64,000 bases of DNA, taken from assembly GCF_009730915.1 (NCBI RefSeq), contig NC_052489.1:3809622-3873621 (forward strand), given 5' to 3'. The stretch comes from Dioscorea cayenensis subsp. rotundata (lineage: Eukaryota; Streptophyta; Magnoliopsida; Dioscoreales; Dioscoreaceae). The notes under the pieces are model-generated. The model was not told the DNA's origin. It searched no databases and saw only the letters and a list, made by a program, of their open reading frames with translations. Position numbers and translations under genes: made by a program. Shown here in pieces: positions 1-11,678 of this stretch; position 1 is the first letter of the stretch; every line of letters starts with the position of its first letter.

Positions 1-1199
1 ATTATATGTATTTTAGTCCTTCACTTCTTACTCTCTCTCTCTCTTCTCTCCCGTCTTGTCTGAACGTCGGACTCGCATGGTCAGAGCCAAAGGGAGAGGA
101 AGATGATGGCATGCCATGTGGAGAGGGCTAAAGGTGCTGGTGTCCAGCATGGCGCCAAAAGGGCTGAGAAAGGGGGGCTTCTCTTGATGCCTGAGGCTTG
201 AGGGAGATTCTCTCTTGGGCAAGCTTGGTCTTTCTTGTGCCAAAGGGGGGCTAAGCCCCTCTCGCCCCCCCGGTTCCACCATTGGCTCTTGTTTAAAAAA
301 AATCAACATCTTCAATTGTCTTGTTTGGGACAAACAAAAATATTTACCCTTTACCCCTAGACAACTTGGGCAAACAAGACTGTAATGGTTTGGCCACTGC
401 AACATGCATGTGTTGCCAAGCCGTGGTGGAGATAATCTACCATTTGTCCCTATCATGCCTCACCGTTGAATGTATTTAGCACCATTTTGGCCAAAATTCT
501 TGGCCTTATTAGATACTTATCTTCAATTACTGAGGTATAATCATCCTGGGAGTTCCATTGTAGTTGAATTTTATTGAAAGAACATTTAAGACCTCCATAC
601 TAAAGTTATCCGGTTAGAAAGGAATAATCATATTTTCAATCAGCTTTTTTTTTCTCCTACCGCAATCCTAATAAAAATTGACCATGTGTTTCTCTCTTCA
701 TATTTAATAGCCTAGGACATTAAGAAACTAAGAAACTTAAACTAGATGATATTGCAATGACAATCAAACATAGCTTTGATTTTTCATGCACTTCCACTAA
801 AATTGAAAGTATCGGTTGGGTAAAAGCGCACTAATGGATTGTTATTGCCTCTATGCACATGTCCTTGACTGGATATGCATTTGTTAGCATAGTTTTGATA
901 GTTTAAAGCTTTTTATACAGCTTTATCATCAACCATTTATTATATAATTTATATGTTTTCTTGATTTATATAAAGTCTATTTTTTTTAAAAAAGAATATT
1001 TTTATTATAATGAAGACAAATAGCGAGCATAATTGAAGATAATCTCTCAAATTGATAAATAATTTGAAATTTTACGACAATATACCAGTATTTTATCCAT
1101 GTTTTACAACGTTATATAAGCAAAATTTTTCTAAAAAAAAAAATAAAAAAAATAAAGTAAAAGCAATCAAAATAGAAAATAAAAAAAGGGTATTTTAGT
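1..1199. other. Intergenic, no supported gene
   Basis: About 1.2 kb upstream of the FLX-like leader exon. A minus-strand open frame (28-456) is Pro/Ser/Arg-rich and matches no family I recognise. The segment around 60-300 is noticeably richer in G and C than the rest. From about 900 to 1200 the sequence is A/T homopolymer-rich and probably includes the promoter of the downstream gene, but I can place no specific element. Confidence 0.4.
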
Positions 1200-1229
1200 C
1201 ATTTAGAAAAGAGCAATAAAAGGACTCTA

Positions 1230-1311
1230 GCAGCCCTTCTTCTTCTCCTTAAACCATCCATTTTGCAACCACGAATCAATCGCGCTTGGTTCTCTTGTTT
1301 TTGCTCCGGAG
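1230..1311 (+). other. Non-coding leader exon of the FLX-like gene
   Basis: A pyrimidine-rich stretch (TTCTTCTTCTCC) is followed by an exon-like segment ending in a good splice donor (CCGGAG|GTAAAC, exon end 1311). The next acceptor in a sensible place is TTTCTGCAG at 4021-4029, six bases before the start codon. This implies a 2.7-kb first intron in the 5' untranslated region, a common plant arrangement that can enhance expression. The 5' limit of the exon is a guess. Confidence 0.5.
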
Positions 1312-3142
1312 GTAAACCCTAATTCTCTAAAATCCCTAATTTCACGTTCTTTGGTCCAATTCTTTATGTTTTATCTTGAATTTCTTCATGAATCGGTTCC
1401 CGTAAGTGTTCCAATTCTGTAGGATTTGTTTCTCAATTTGATGGATTTTTGTGTGCTTGTGATTACCTTTCCATGTGTTTCTGAGACTTTTTTTTGGGGA
1501 ATCAAATCAATATGTTTGATGTATTGTTTAGAGCAAAGGATGGAGCTTGATGTCTTTTAATTCTGGATTTTGTTTGTAATTGGATTTAATTGGGCGAGTG
1601 GAACTATGGGATGAAATCTTTTTGGAATTCAGGGTGGATAAGATTGTGTAGGATCAAATTAACTTCAATTTGCATCCAATCTAAGTCTCCAAATTGGTGA
1701 TTTGCTTTAATATTAGGTTGATATTATGTTTTTCTCGCTTCCTTTATTTCTTCCAATTTGATATGCCATGTTTCCTTCTAATTAGAAATCAATCTTGTCT
1801 TGTGGCTACCTGAACTGAACTTGTTTCTGCTAAAATCGGCATTTTTTTACTTTGCTTTTGAAATAACTGTTGTTCGACATCTTAAATGCTGCAGTCTTTC
1901 TTGAATATTGTTTACTTTGAACTTGTACCCTAAATCCATTTTGGGATTGGGCTTCTGAAAATTTCTTTATCCATGATCTCCCTAGTACTGTGGATGGCGG
2001 ATTTAACAAGATTTGTTGCCTACTAATAAATGTTATGCCTGTCACCTCATTAATGGAAAATTTTAGATTTGAATATGCATTAACAATGTTACAATTGATA
2101 AATTTTGTTATTCTTTTATAGATATACAACCCTGAGTTCCTTAGCAATTGGTGTCACCTCGCTATATTTAATTATTTGTGATGCTCATATATGATATCTT
2201 TGTGCTATTATCTTGTGAAAGAAATCTTTTTAAATTATCTTTATTGGGTTTATGGTCCAAGCGTAAGTCACCTCATTTGAGCTGGTGATACTTGTCAAAA
2301 CATTGTTTTCTGTTGTTTAAAGTTTTCTTTGTATCATGATCTCTGTTATATATTTACTAGACCATAGTTGCAGACTTCTTGTCTGGACACACAATTCATT
2401 ATGCCATGGAATTCCTGTTCTTTGCATTAACACTGATGCCTTTTGTGAGTGAGCTCCAAGAAATAAAATCTATGGTTCCATTGATATGTCACTAGTTCTT
2501 AAGTGTGGGTCTCCAAGACATATTTACCTCCTCTTGATAGAATTTTGATATGATCACTTATTGAAGGTTGCCCATTGTTTCTGTAATTGCTTCTATATCC
2601 ACTTTTATTTACTGACTTCAATTAAATTTTGAAGTTCATAATAATATTTAAAGTATGACCCAATAATTGAGTTTAGCATACCTTGTATATCCATTTGTTA
2701 GAGTAATCCATTGTTTCTTTTTAACATGTGTATTGCCTTTGCTGCGTTGATTCCTTTGTGATTTTTCAAGTCGTTTTATATGGAACCTTTTTCGTTTTTG
2801 CTGGCCATTTAATCTATTATTGCTTTCTAACATGTGTATTTTGGACCTGTTTAAATTCTTAAAAAAGAAAATGCTTGACTTATGGTATACGGAAGCACTT
2901 TTTTTACAAGTGTTTCGATGGTGGTTATATGTTTGGATACTTAATTTATAAGAGCTTCAATGAGTAAGTTAAGAACTTATGTCTTTTTTATTTGTTATTG
3001 GGTGGGTGCATGTGGAAGCTCTTCTAAATTATGAAATTACTATTAGGAACCTATAAAAGCACAATCAAACTTTCCTTGTATACAATCTAATATAAATTAA
3101 TACTCAAGTGATATATTAAGACCCTAACTCTAGAAGAGGAGA

Positions 3143-3420
3143 GCTGGCCAAGTGGAGAAGATAAATAAAAGCTTAGATTGGAGAAAAATAGTTTTATGTT
3201 TATATATATATATATAGACAAAGGGTAATAGTGTGCTTTTATTAAGGGGATTTTGGTGAAACCAATTAAAGTTGAGAAGTTTTTTTTATGGCCGGCTAAG
3301 TAGAGAATATGAACAAAAGCTTAGATTGGGCAAAAAGGTTATGGTTTATGTTTAGATACAGGGACACCAAGGTAATAGTATGGTTTTGTCAAAAGTATTT
3401 TGGCCAAAATAAGTAAGCCC
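3143..3420 (+). repeat. Diverged tandem duplication in leader intron
   Basis: Two copies of a roughly 130-bp segment lie in the first intron of the FLX-like gene. Both contain AAAAGCTTAGATTGG (3167 and 3314, period 147), preceded by a GGCC(A/G)GCTAAGT-like block and followed by GGTAATAGT(G/A)TG. Copy 1 also contains a (TA)n run. It looks like a local duplication; no coding content is seen. Confidence 0.6.
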
Positions 3421-4035
3421 AGTTTTTTTTTTCTTCTGTCCCTAGTGTTTTTTTTCCAGAAGCACCAATTTGCGAGCTTTTGGCAAACATGGTTCCTTGT
3501 GGATTCATCCTGAGAAGGAAATAGGCATCATAATTCCTTGTCATCCAGCTTGAGAAAGAATTATAGGTAGAGATGAGATATATATGCTTGATACATATGC
3601 ACACATGCATTATAATTATAATGGTGCTGTATGTGGGAAAACTTTCCTGATTCAATTTATAATCGATTCATTGCAAAGAATTCGGTTTTTAAAGGTAAAT
3701 ACCCAATGTGCAATGTGCAAGGAGGGTCTCTCTGATTGGATGTTTGATCGTGATGAGGCACTTTGCCGATTACCTTATGCCTAGTTATTGGAGTTTGTCC
3801 CTCCATGTACAGAGTATTTACTTGTTACTAGTCTGAGGAAGTTTGGTCAGATCCTTTACTTCAATCCCAAATGACTTTTATTACTCTAGTGTGAAAGACA
3901 AGAGTTACGCTTTGGGAATAATTCAAGAAACAATTTGAATCCACATGATAATCCCAAAACATGATATAAAGTACTGTACTTCTATTCTCAATTTGATTTT
4001 TAAAGAAGTTCACACATTGTTTTCTGCAGATCATT

Positions 4036-5071
4036 ATGGCTGGTAGAAACCGTTTGCCTCCTCGTCACATGATAAATGATCAGATGTCTGGTTTCCATGA
4101 TGCCCCCCCTCCTCAGTTGCACCGAGGACGTGGGCCTGTACCTTTTAGTCTATTGGAGGAAGATGTTGCAATTCGACGTGAAGAAATTCGCAGGCTGGTT
4201 GCTAATAATCGGCTTCTGATTGAGGAGAATGTCACTCTTGGAAGGGACATAGCTGCTGGAAGGGAGGAGCTTCACAATTTAAGCCAGATCATTCCAAGGA
4301 TCCGGGCCGATAAAGAAACCCAGGCAAGGGATCTAATTCAGAAGGGCCTGAAGCTAGAAGCTGAGCTCCGCGCCATTGAACCTATCAAGACTGAAGTTTT
4401 GCAGTTACAATCAGAACTTCAGAAACTGGAAGCGTTTAAGCAGGAGATGCAAGGAAAGATTCAAGGTCTCTCACAAGATTTGAAACTCGTGCAGGCGGAG
4501 AATGAGCAAATACCCTCTTTGAAAGTTGATATCGATGGCCTTCGTCAGGAGCTCATGAGAACCAGGTCTGAATCTTTAATCCTATACATATATATTGTCA
4601 AAATCAAAGACAGCCATTACGAGGATACAAAGTTAAAAATTCTAATCACTGTCAGTTATTCTGTTAACCAGGCCTCATTAAGCATTTGTGTCCCGTATTT
4701 TTAGGGCCGCGTATGAATACGAGAAGAAATTAAATACAGAACAGATGGAACAAAGGCAAATACTGGAAAAGAATCTCATTTCAATGGCCCGTGAAGTCGA
4801 GAAGCTGAGGACTGAAAGCATGACCATGGACGCGATGGCTAGGGGACCAGGTAAGCAACATACCCGGTTTTCAGTAGGAATTTATATAATCCTATTCGAT
4901 CTACTCACACATCTCCATTTACATTTTACAGTTGGTCCTTATGGTCCGGTGAAAGGCAGCCCTGACATGAGATACCCTGGAGCATTCACCGGTGGTTTTG
5001 GTGACGACAAGGGTGGCCCTTATGGTACTGGTCCATGGAGCTCATTTAATCATAGTTATCCTCGCCGCTAA
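4036..5071 (+). CDS. FLX-like coiled-coil protein (FLOWERING LOCUS C EXPRESSOR family)
   Basis: Coding exons 4036-4565, 4705-4850 and 4932-5071 give 271 residues with all phases closing (816 nt). The N-terminus ([12 protein letters not shown]) is followed by a Pro/Gly-rich stretch (to about residue 37), then a long heptad-rich coiled coil (about 38-225) with the family signatures [47 protein letters not shown] and [18 protein letters not shown] marks the end of the coil. The C-terminus is Gly/Tyr/Pro-rich ([10 protein letters not shown]). In Arabidopsis, FLX and its paralogues act with FRIGIDA in a nuclear complex promoting FLC transcription; FLX-like members are otherwise poorly characterised. 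Family membership is clear; which subfamily and whether it has a flowering role is inference. The start is the first ATG after the leader-intron acceptor. Confidence 0.9.
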
Positions 5072-8000
5072 AGCTACTTAATTTCGCATCACCGTTAATA
5101 ATTATGTTTAAATTTATATTATGTTTTACGTTTGGAGTTCCAAAGTTTGTAGTAGATATATGAACTAATCACTGATCTTTTGATCCTGGTTGCAATATCA
5201 GATGTATAAATTCGGCAATTTAAGAGTGGAGTCAATCTAAATGAAGCAGTGGTGTTAATTCAAGCAAATTTTTCAATGACCGGTTTATTGATTTTGTTCG
5301 AAATTTACGGAAATGCTGTGATTTATAAGTATTTGACAGTGTGATGGTGGTAATGAAAATGCCAAGATTGAAGGTGACTTGCAGATGAATTGGATAAGAT
5401 TGAACCAAAATCCAGAAGGGATTGCAAAAGAAATTTGATTGGAAAATTTCAATGAAGTCCTTTTCATGGAGCCTGATATTCTTGCAATCCAACAAGAGAT
5501 CACATTCCATTTGAAACCCATCCTTTTCTTGTCCTGTATAGCAAGCCTGGATGTTAATGTGATTAATTAATAGTCTCATATTAATTAATTTGTTAAATTT
5601 GGACTTAAATATTTTTTTTGCTTGTTTAGTTTTGACAAAAAAAAAATGAATAATTACTAATATGGCCCTGTGATAAAAAAAAACTTTTAAAAAATTTATG
5701 AAAAGACCAAAATGGTACATATGTTTTTTATTTATAATTTTAAAGTTGATTTTTAACTTTAAATGGATAACAAGGGAATGCTAGCAATTTTTTTTCCAAC
5801 ATATAATAGTGAAATAATAATAATAATAATAATAATAATCTCTTTAACATGAAGAAAAGAGTTGGTAATGAAAAGACTATTCTTGAGTACATTTGGGCTG
5901 ATGACAAAGAAAATAAAAAGAAAGATTGAGAATTATTAGTAGCGTTTGAATAATTTGATTGGTGCCATAAAAATTAATTTAATTTGGTTGTCCCCATCCA
6001 TGTTCATTGTACCCTTTGGAAAATGATGTATCTCCTACTTGAAGCCCTTTAACACAACCTCGTTTGCCATTTCAATGGCCGTTAACTCTTCTGTTCCATT
6101 GTTTTCAACATCTCTCTCTCTCTCCATTAAACCTTTGTAAATAGTATGCAAGATTTTTTTCTGTATATATATATATATATATATATGTCTCAAAACTTTC
6201 CCAAGTACTATTAATTAAAAAAAACCATATAAATTAAATGTTTTTGCTATTTATTGAACCTTTGCCAATGATCAAAAGTACAAAGCAAAATATACCCTCT
6301 AATTCTCTTATTCAGAAAATTCATGACGGTAACGAGGCATAATAATAATAATAATAATAATAATTCATGTGAGATGAGAAAATGAAATTTCTAGAAAGTA
6401 TCATGTAAGTCTCACAAACTATTCAACATACAAAGATGCCATCATGAAAATCCCAATAGCATACTTATAATATTTTTTTTTTAATGTAGACAAGTCTTGC
6501 TATAAGCATACATACATACATACATACAAAAAGGTTACTTACATCCTTATCCTGTGTGATAAAATTCAAATCCGTGTTCTTGGTAAGAACATGAACACCA
6601 TATATACAAAAAAACTGATGTCAATAGATCAAAAAGTCATTGGGCTATGCTTATAATAATTATTATTTCTCATGAAACATCACTATTGTTTTTTAAAAAT
6701 AATAAGAGATGTCGTAAAATGTCACTACCATAATAATTGAACAAAAGATATTCGACTCTTATACAAGAAGCGAAAAATTTGACTCTTCATTATATACGGT
6801 GAAGGTAAAATAATAAAAATTATGCATACATTACCTTGTTCACATTGTTACAAAAATAAAAAACAAAAAGCTTTTCTAAGGACTATTTCATTTATAACTA
6901 ATTAGTATATATATATATATGTAATTATTTAGATTGGTTGGTGGGCAAAGAAAATGAAGCTTTTGAGCTGACGAGGATTGTCTGAGTTAGGAAAACACAC
7001 AGACAAAGAAAAATGAATATTAAAATGGGCCCATGCAGAGTGCTCTACGTGGACTATTACAAACCTAGTCTTCCATGTGCCCTACCCTTCTTTTTAGACC
7101 ACTTCTTATAAATTCCAATTAACTAATATGGAAAACAACTAGAATTCCTTATTTTTCTTTGGTTCAGCAAAACCATGGTGTCCATTCTCTCATGCATTTC
7201 CAACTACTTGCCATTGTGTTTTTGTGTTCTTCTTTTATGTATTTATCCATCTATAAATTAATGTAAATTTTTAGAAAAAAACTTTGATCCTATGGTATGA
7301 CCTAATTACACGGAGTTTAGTTTGTGAGACTTCTTATTGCATAGGATCAAAATGCGATAAACACAGTCAATTGGATTGCTATATATTATTCCTTTGTGAA
7401 TGCATACTTCTGGTTGTATATATATAATTTATTTATTTTTTTGATCTAGGAAAATCATTGGGTCTATTTTTTCATGTATTCACACTGGCATTGTATTTAA
7501 TATGTGTTTTCCATCTATTTACCTATCTATTATGGAGGTTTCAGTGACTTTGACTATTATTTTCATAAATAGAAATATATAATATTAATGAATAAATTTG
7601 AGTGTTTCTTTCAATGAAGTAGTGGAGATGAGAGTAATACTATTGAGCGAGAGAGAGAGAGAGTGAGTGAGTGAGTGAGTGGTCCATGATGTATATATGA
7701 TCATTGTATGGTGAATTGATGATGGTGTGAATGCCCATTTCTTGGTTTTCATTGTCCATGAAGTCTTTGTCTTGGAGGAAAGTATACATGCAAGAAGGCT
7801 AATTAATTAATTAATTAGAGATCCCACATATTGGTCCCCAATTGTTTAATTAATGCTACCATATATATATATATATATATATAAAAGTTTGTATGTTCAT
7901 GGTTTGCTTTCTTGCCCTTTAGGGCTTTAAGCAATATTGTGGTCCTAAACTAGCATTTTAGATTTGCAAAGGACGAACTTAAGCTTGGTTTGAAAATATT

Positions 8001-8940
8001 GAATAAAGAGTTTTAAATTAATTAAAGAAAAATTATTACAGAATGCGGTTTAATTAAATTTTATTTTAAAAATTTGAGACTAGATTTCTGAATTCGAATT
8101 TAACTTGATTAAATTTGAAACTAAAACATCTTCATAATTTAAATTTTATCTTTGATTATTTTCTTTATAACGTACATAAACATTACATCTTATTTGATAT
8201 CATATTTTAATATTTATAATTTATAATTATATAAAAATTATAATGTATTTACATATTTTGAGGTATGAAGCTCAATTTAACTTGGCTTGACTTGAAATTA
8301 ATTTTAGTTCAAAAATGAAACTCAAGTTAGATTCAAAAGCTTAAACTAACTTTACCAAAACCTGATGAAGCTACTCATGAATAACTCAATATTAATTGAC
8401 ATCCCTATACACACACCAACACATAACTCCATAAAAAACAATAGACTTTACATTTTTTTCCCCTTTTAAATTAAAGCTAACAAGAGATAGAGAGAGAGAA
8501 GGAAAAAAATCTTTTAATTAAAATTTTTTTAGTTGGTGATAATTATTAGAGTGTAGAAAAATAATGATGGTTGGTAATAAATATAATTAAATAAGATTAT
8601 ATTAATTTATGAAGTTGCAGATTCAAATTCAATATATACAAAAACCAGTATTTAGTCATTAAAAATCATGAGCTCAAGCTCATTTGACTTGGCATTTAAT
8701 TAGTCTGTGAAAAGTGTATTAATTTATCAATGGATTTACCAGCTAAGTCTGAAATACAAGTCTTGATAGAATTGTTAGACTTGGAAATTTGATAGCTTTG
8801 ATCTTATCCCTAACCAGATCATATGACAATGATCATTATGCCTCTATACATATCTTCTCATTTTCAGCCATGAATGCATGACTTGACTTAAATTTTTGAC
8901 ATATATATATATATATATATATATAATATAATCAATTAAT
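5072..8940. other. Intergenic, AT-rich, simple repeats
   Basis: The first ~200 bases are probably the 3' untranslated region of the FLX-like gene. After that I see only AT-rich spacer with microsatellites: (AAT)n near 5815-5840 and 6340-6363, (TA)n near 6165-6185, 7861-7882 and 8902-8923, (CATA)n near 6508-6528, and GAGA/GAGT runs near 7648-7681. Minus-strand open frames at 5232-5720 resemble no known protein. Around 8270-8410 there is text typical of degenerate hAT-type ends (CTCAAGTTAG, ATTGACATCCCTA), but no matching partner end was found. Confidence 0.5.
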
Positions 8941-8948
8941 ATGATTTA

Positions 8949-9137
8949 GATATGTTTTTAGACAACATGTAAATGCCCCTATAAAAAAGACATAAGCTTT
9001 CTAAAATGAAAAGTCATAAATATGTTTTTTGACAACATGTAAATGCCCTTATAAGAAAGGCATAAATATGTTTTTCAACAACATGTAAATGCCCCCTATA
9101 AAAAAAGGCATAAGCTTTTTAAAATGAAAAGTCACAA
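8949..9137 (+). repeat. Three-copy tandem repeat
   Basis: The motif (G/C)A(C/A)AACATGTAAATGCC occurs at about 8961, 9021 and 9076, each time preceded by ATATGTTTTT and followed by (C)CTATAAAAAAGGCATAA. Copies 1 and 3 also carry AGCTTT(C/T)TAAAATGAAAAGTCA, which copy 2 lacks. It is a short minisatellite of unequal units with no coding potential. Confidence 0.75.
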
Positions 9138-9306
9138 GGAGAGAAAGACCAAAACGGTGATCACTATAAATTTTATGAAATAATATATCTAATATTAAAG
9201 ACCAATATGGCAAGCTCACACCACTTTTTATTTTCTTTTTTAAAGTTTTAATTTTACTATATGATACATGTACTTACATCTTTATTTCAATGTACACAAG
9301 TTTATT

Positions 9307-9513
9307 TAGGGACAGATTCAGAATTTTTTTGTTTATTAGAGAGACAAAGTTTATAATATATTATTTTTTTATTTTTTTAAATTTTAGTAGGGATGAATAG
9401 TAAAAAATAAAAAATAATTATAAATACAATTTTAATTTTATGGGCATAGTGGGTATTTTAAATTTTAGTGGGGACAGCTGGCCCCCACTAGTAAACATGT
9501 AGATCTACCCCTG
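9307..9513. mobile_element. hAT-type MITE, 207 bp, 8-bp target duplication
   Basis: The ends are imperfect terminal inverted repeats: TAGGGACAGATTCAG at the left, and at the right GTAGATCTACCCCTG, whose reverse complement is CAGGGGTAGATCTAC. The flanks carry a perfect 8-bp direct repeat AGTTTATT (9299-9306 and 9514-9521). An 8-bp target duplication with such ends is characteristic of the hAT superfamily. The element is far too short to encode a transposase and is non-autonomous. Confidence 0.8.
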
Positions 9514-9700
9514 AGTTTATTAGTGATTTTTAACCAAGTATCTCTACATACCATAAATAATAAAAAAACATAAAAATTCAAGGAATTTGTAGATTTTATT
9601 AAAAAATATAAATAAATAAAATATTTTTTATTTAATATTAAAATAATTATATTTATGAATATTTTACTTTTTATTTAGTTTATGTAAAGGTAAATTATCT

Positions 9701-10014
9701 GAGTGACTACCGAACTTTGCTTTTATTTTAATTTGTATTAAAATAAACACTAAATTTTAATTTCATTTCACCAACAATGTAATTGGGGCTTTCCAATAAA
9801 TCTTTAGTGACGATGAATACCGGAATCTTTAATGTGGCACACTCCATATAAATAAGTGCACATGAACAATAGATATCTATGCAGACATTCTGACTAACCT
9901 AAAAATCTCAATTATCCCTATCAGTGAAATAAAATCAAAATTTTAATATTTATTTTAATATAAATTAAAAATTAGTGCTGAAATTGGAATAAGAGCAAAG
10001 TTAACTACTCATAT
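9701..10014. repeat. Imperfect inverted-repeat element (MITE-like)
   Basis: The left arm reads CTGAGTGACTACCGAACTTTG and continues through a run ending TTGTATTAAAATAAAC. The right arm, read in reverse complement, gives TATGAGTAGTTAACTTTGCTC and then TTATATTAAAATAAATATT. The arms match over much of their length with many substitutions, as in a decayed foldback MITE. No clean target duplication could be fixed, so superfamily and exact ends are uncertain. Confidence 0.5.
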
Positions 10015-10849
10015 AAATAAATAAATAATAACCATGTAGACTTTCACATCTAATCATAACTCAACAAACGTTATTTGAAAAAAATAAAAAAAAATATATC
10101 TTACAACAAATTTTAAAAGTACATTATGTGCCACTTTGGTTGCCGGACAATTATTTCCTAGGTATCACCTGTGTTTCTTTTTACAGTAAACTTTCACCGT
10201 GCACACTTGTTCGGAATTAGTCTATTTGCTTTCCCATTTTTTTTTTAATAAAAATATAGTTCATATATTTTTACTAATAAATTAAAAATACTCACTTTTA
10301 CATTAACAGTAGAGAAAAATACAAAAAATAAAAAATAAAAAACTTAACACCGTTAGCAATTTTTTTTATGCCATGTGGTATTTTTTTTTTGCATGAATGA
10401 ATGATTTTGCCCCTGCTAATTTATTAATCAAATTATGCCACAATCAACTTTTTTCTCACAATAGTGATTAAGATAAGCGGTTTGTCTACCTTACTATTTG
10501 GCTGTAAAATTTAAAAATATGGCATAATTTTATTATGTAAGAAGTGCAAGTGATTACTATAGAAATTGTGGCATATTTTATTCTTATAGAATGAGTATTT
10601 GTAGATATCTGTAAATGATAAAAATAAAATAAAAGATAAAAAACTTGACAACCATAAGTGAGTTTACAATATAGAAAAAAAAAATCCAAATTAGAGTTTC
10701 CAGTTAGTGCGTAGTTTAGATATTAATCTAACGATGTCTACGGATGTTTGCAGATTGTAAATACGGGCTATATATATATATAAATATATTATAAAAATAA
10801 AAATTAAGAAAGAGAATGATTGAAGGTGGTACTAATTGGTGAAGAACAA

Positions 10850-11130
10850 AAGCGGTGGCATCATCTTGAATGGAAAAAGACCCGCGAAAGGTGTCACCTT
10901 GTCATTTTCCCAGGCACCCCCACCAAAATGGGCCCCACATGAAATCCCAACTTCATACCCTTCCAACCAATAGCATCACGCCCTATTGGATACCCTCCTC
11001 CTTCCCAACCAATCACCTTCCAGATAAACCCTTCTCGTGGGCCCCAAAAGCATCCTCCTCCTTGCCACGTCAGCCCAAAAGCACACTCTTCTGTGCCCCA
11101 CCATCACCACCACACTCTACCAAACTATTA
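10850..11130 (+). promoter_or_regulatory. C-rich upstream region with three CCAAT boxes
   Basis: A C-rich island in AT-rich surroundings, about 0.55-0.8 kb upstream of the CONSTANS-like start codon. It holds CCAAT at 10967-10971 (+), 10985-10989 (-, read as ATTGG) and 11009-11013 (+), and an ACGT-core site CCACGTCA at 11065-11072 of the kind bound by bZIP factors. The motifs are seen directly; that they control the downstream gene is inference. The plus-strand open frame here (10870-11148) looks like a compositional by-product rather than a gene. Confidence 0.5.
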
Positions 11131-11666
11131 TTATTATTAAATAATTAAGTTAATTTTTTTAAAAAAAATACACATACACACACTATATATATATTGTACA
11201 CTCTTAAATAGTTTGATATTTTATAAAGTATATATGCTTGTCAAATGCTTAATGATGTTGACATTTTACTTAATTATTATTCCCTCCCCCTGATATTTAC
11301 ATGTACATCTTTATTTCTTAACTAATTCACATCAATTAACATAAAAATAATTAAAATTAATAATTATCTTAAATTCATAAAAAAAAATTATCAAATTTTG
11401 AAAATTACCTTATTTACAAACCCATGAAAATTTTCTTAATTTTTTCTCTCGAAATAGTATTTTAATTAAAAAAAATCATGACAGAGAGTGAGAGTATATA
11501 TATGAGATAAAATTTACAAAAGGTATATTTGTAAATTTGGTATTTTATCAGGGCATATATGTAAAAGCAATATTACTTATTGCAAATAAATAATAAATAA
11601 TAAATATATATATATATATATATAACAAGAACAGGCAGCGTGTTTGCAGACCAAGTGTTTGTTAAT

Positions 11667-11678
11667 ATGCGCGAATGA
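11667..11678 (+). promoter_or_regulatory. Three-codon upstream ORF overlapping the main start
   Basis: ATG CGC GAA TGA begins eight bases before the main start codon and its stop TGA overlaps the main ATG (shared ATGA at 11675-11678). A (TA)n run with TATA-like character lies about 45-70 bases upstream. If the mRNA leader includes 11667, a scanning ribosome meets this uORF first and would have to skip it or restart, so it could dampen translation of the CONSTANS-like protein. The uORF is seen; the effect is inferred. Confidence 0.5.

Noticed and set aside
28..456. Minus-strand 142-codon open frame
   Set aside because: Biased composition, no recognised domain, ends at the window edge region, and no exon partners are visible.
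5232..5720. Minus-strand 162-codon open frame downstream of FLX-like gene
   Set aside because: Low-complexity AT-rich DNA, no family resemblance, and probably overlaps the 3' untranslated region of the FLX-like gene.
10870..11148. Plus-strand 92-codon open frame in the C-rich island
   Set aside because: Proline/serine-rich product of a C-rich promoter-like region; no domain and no splice context.
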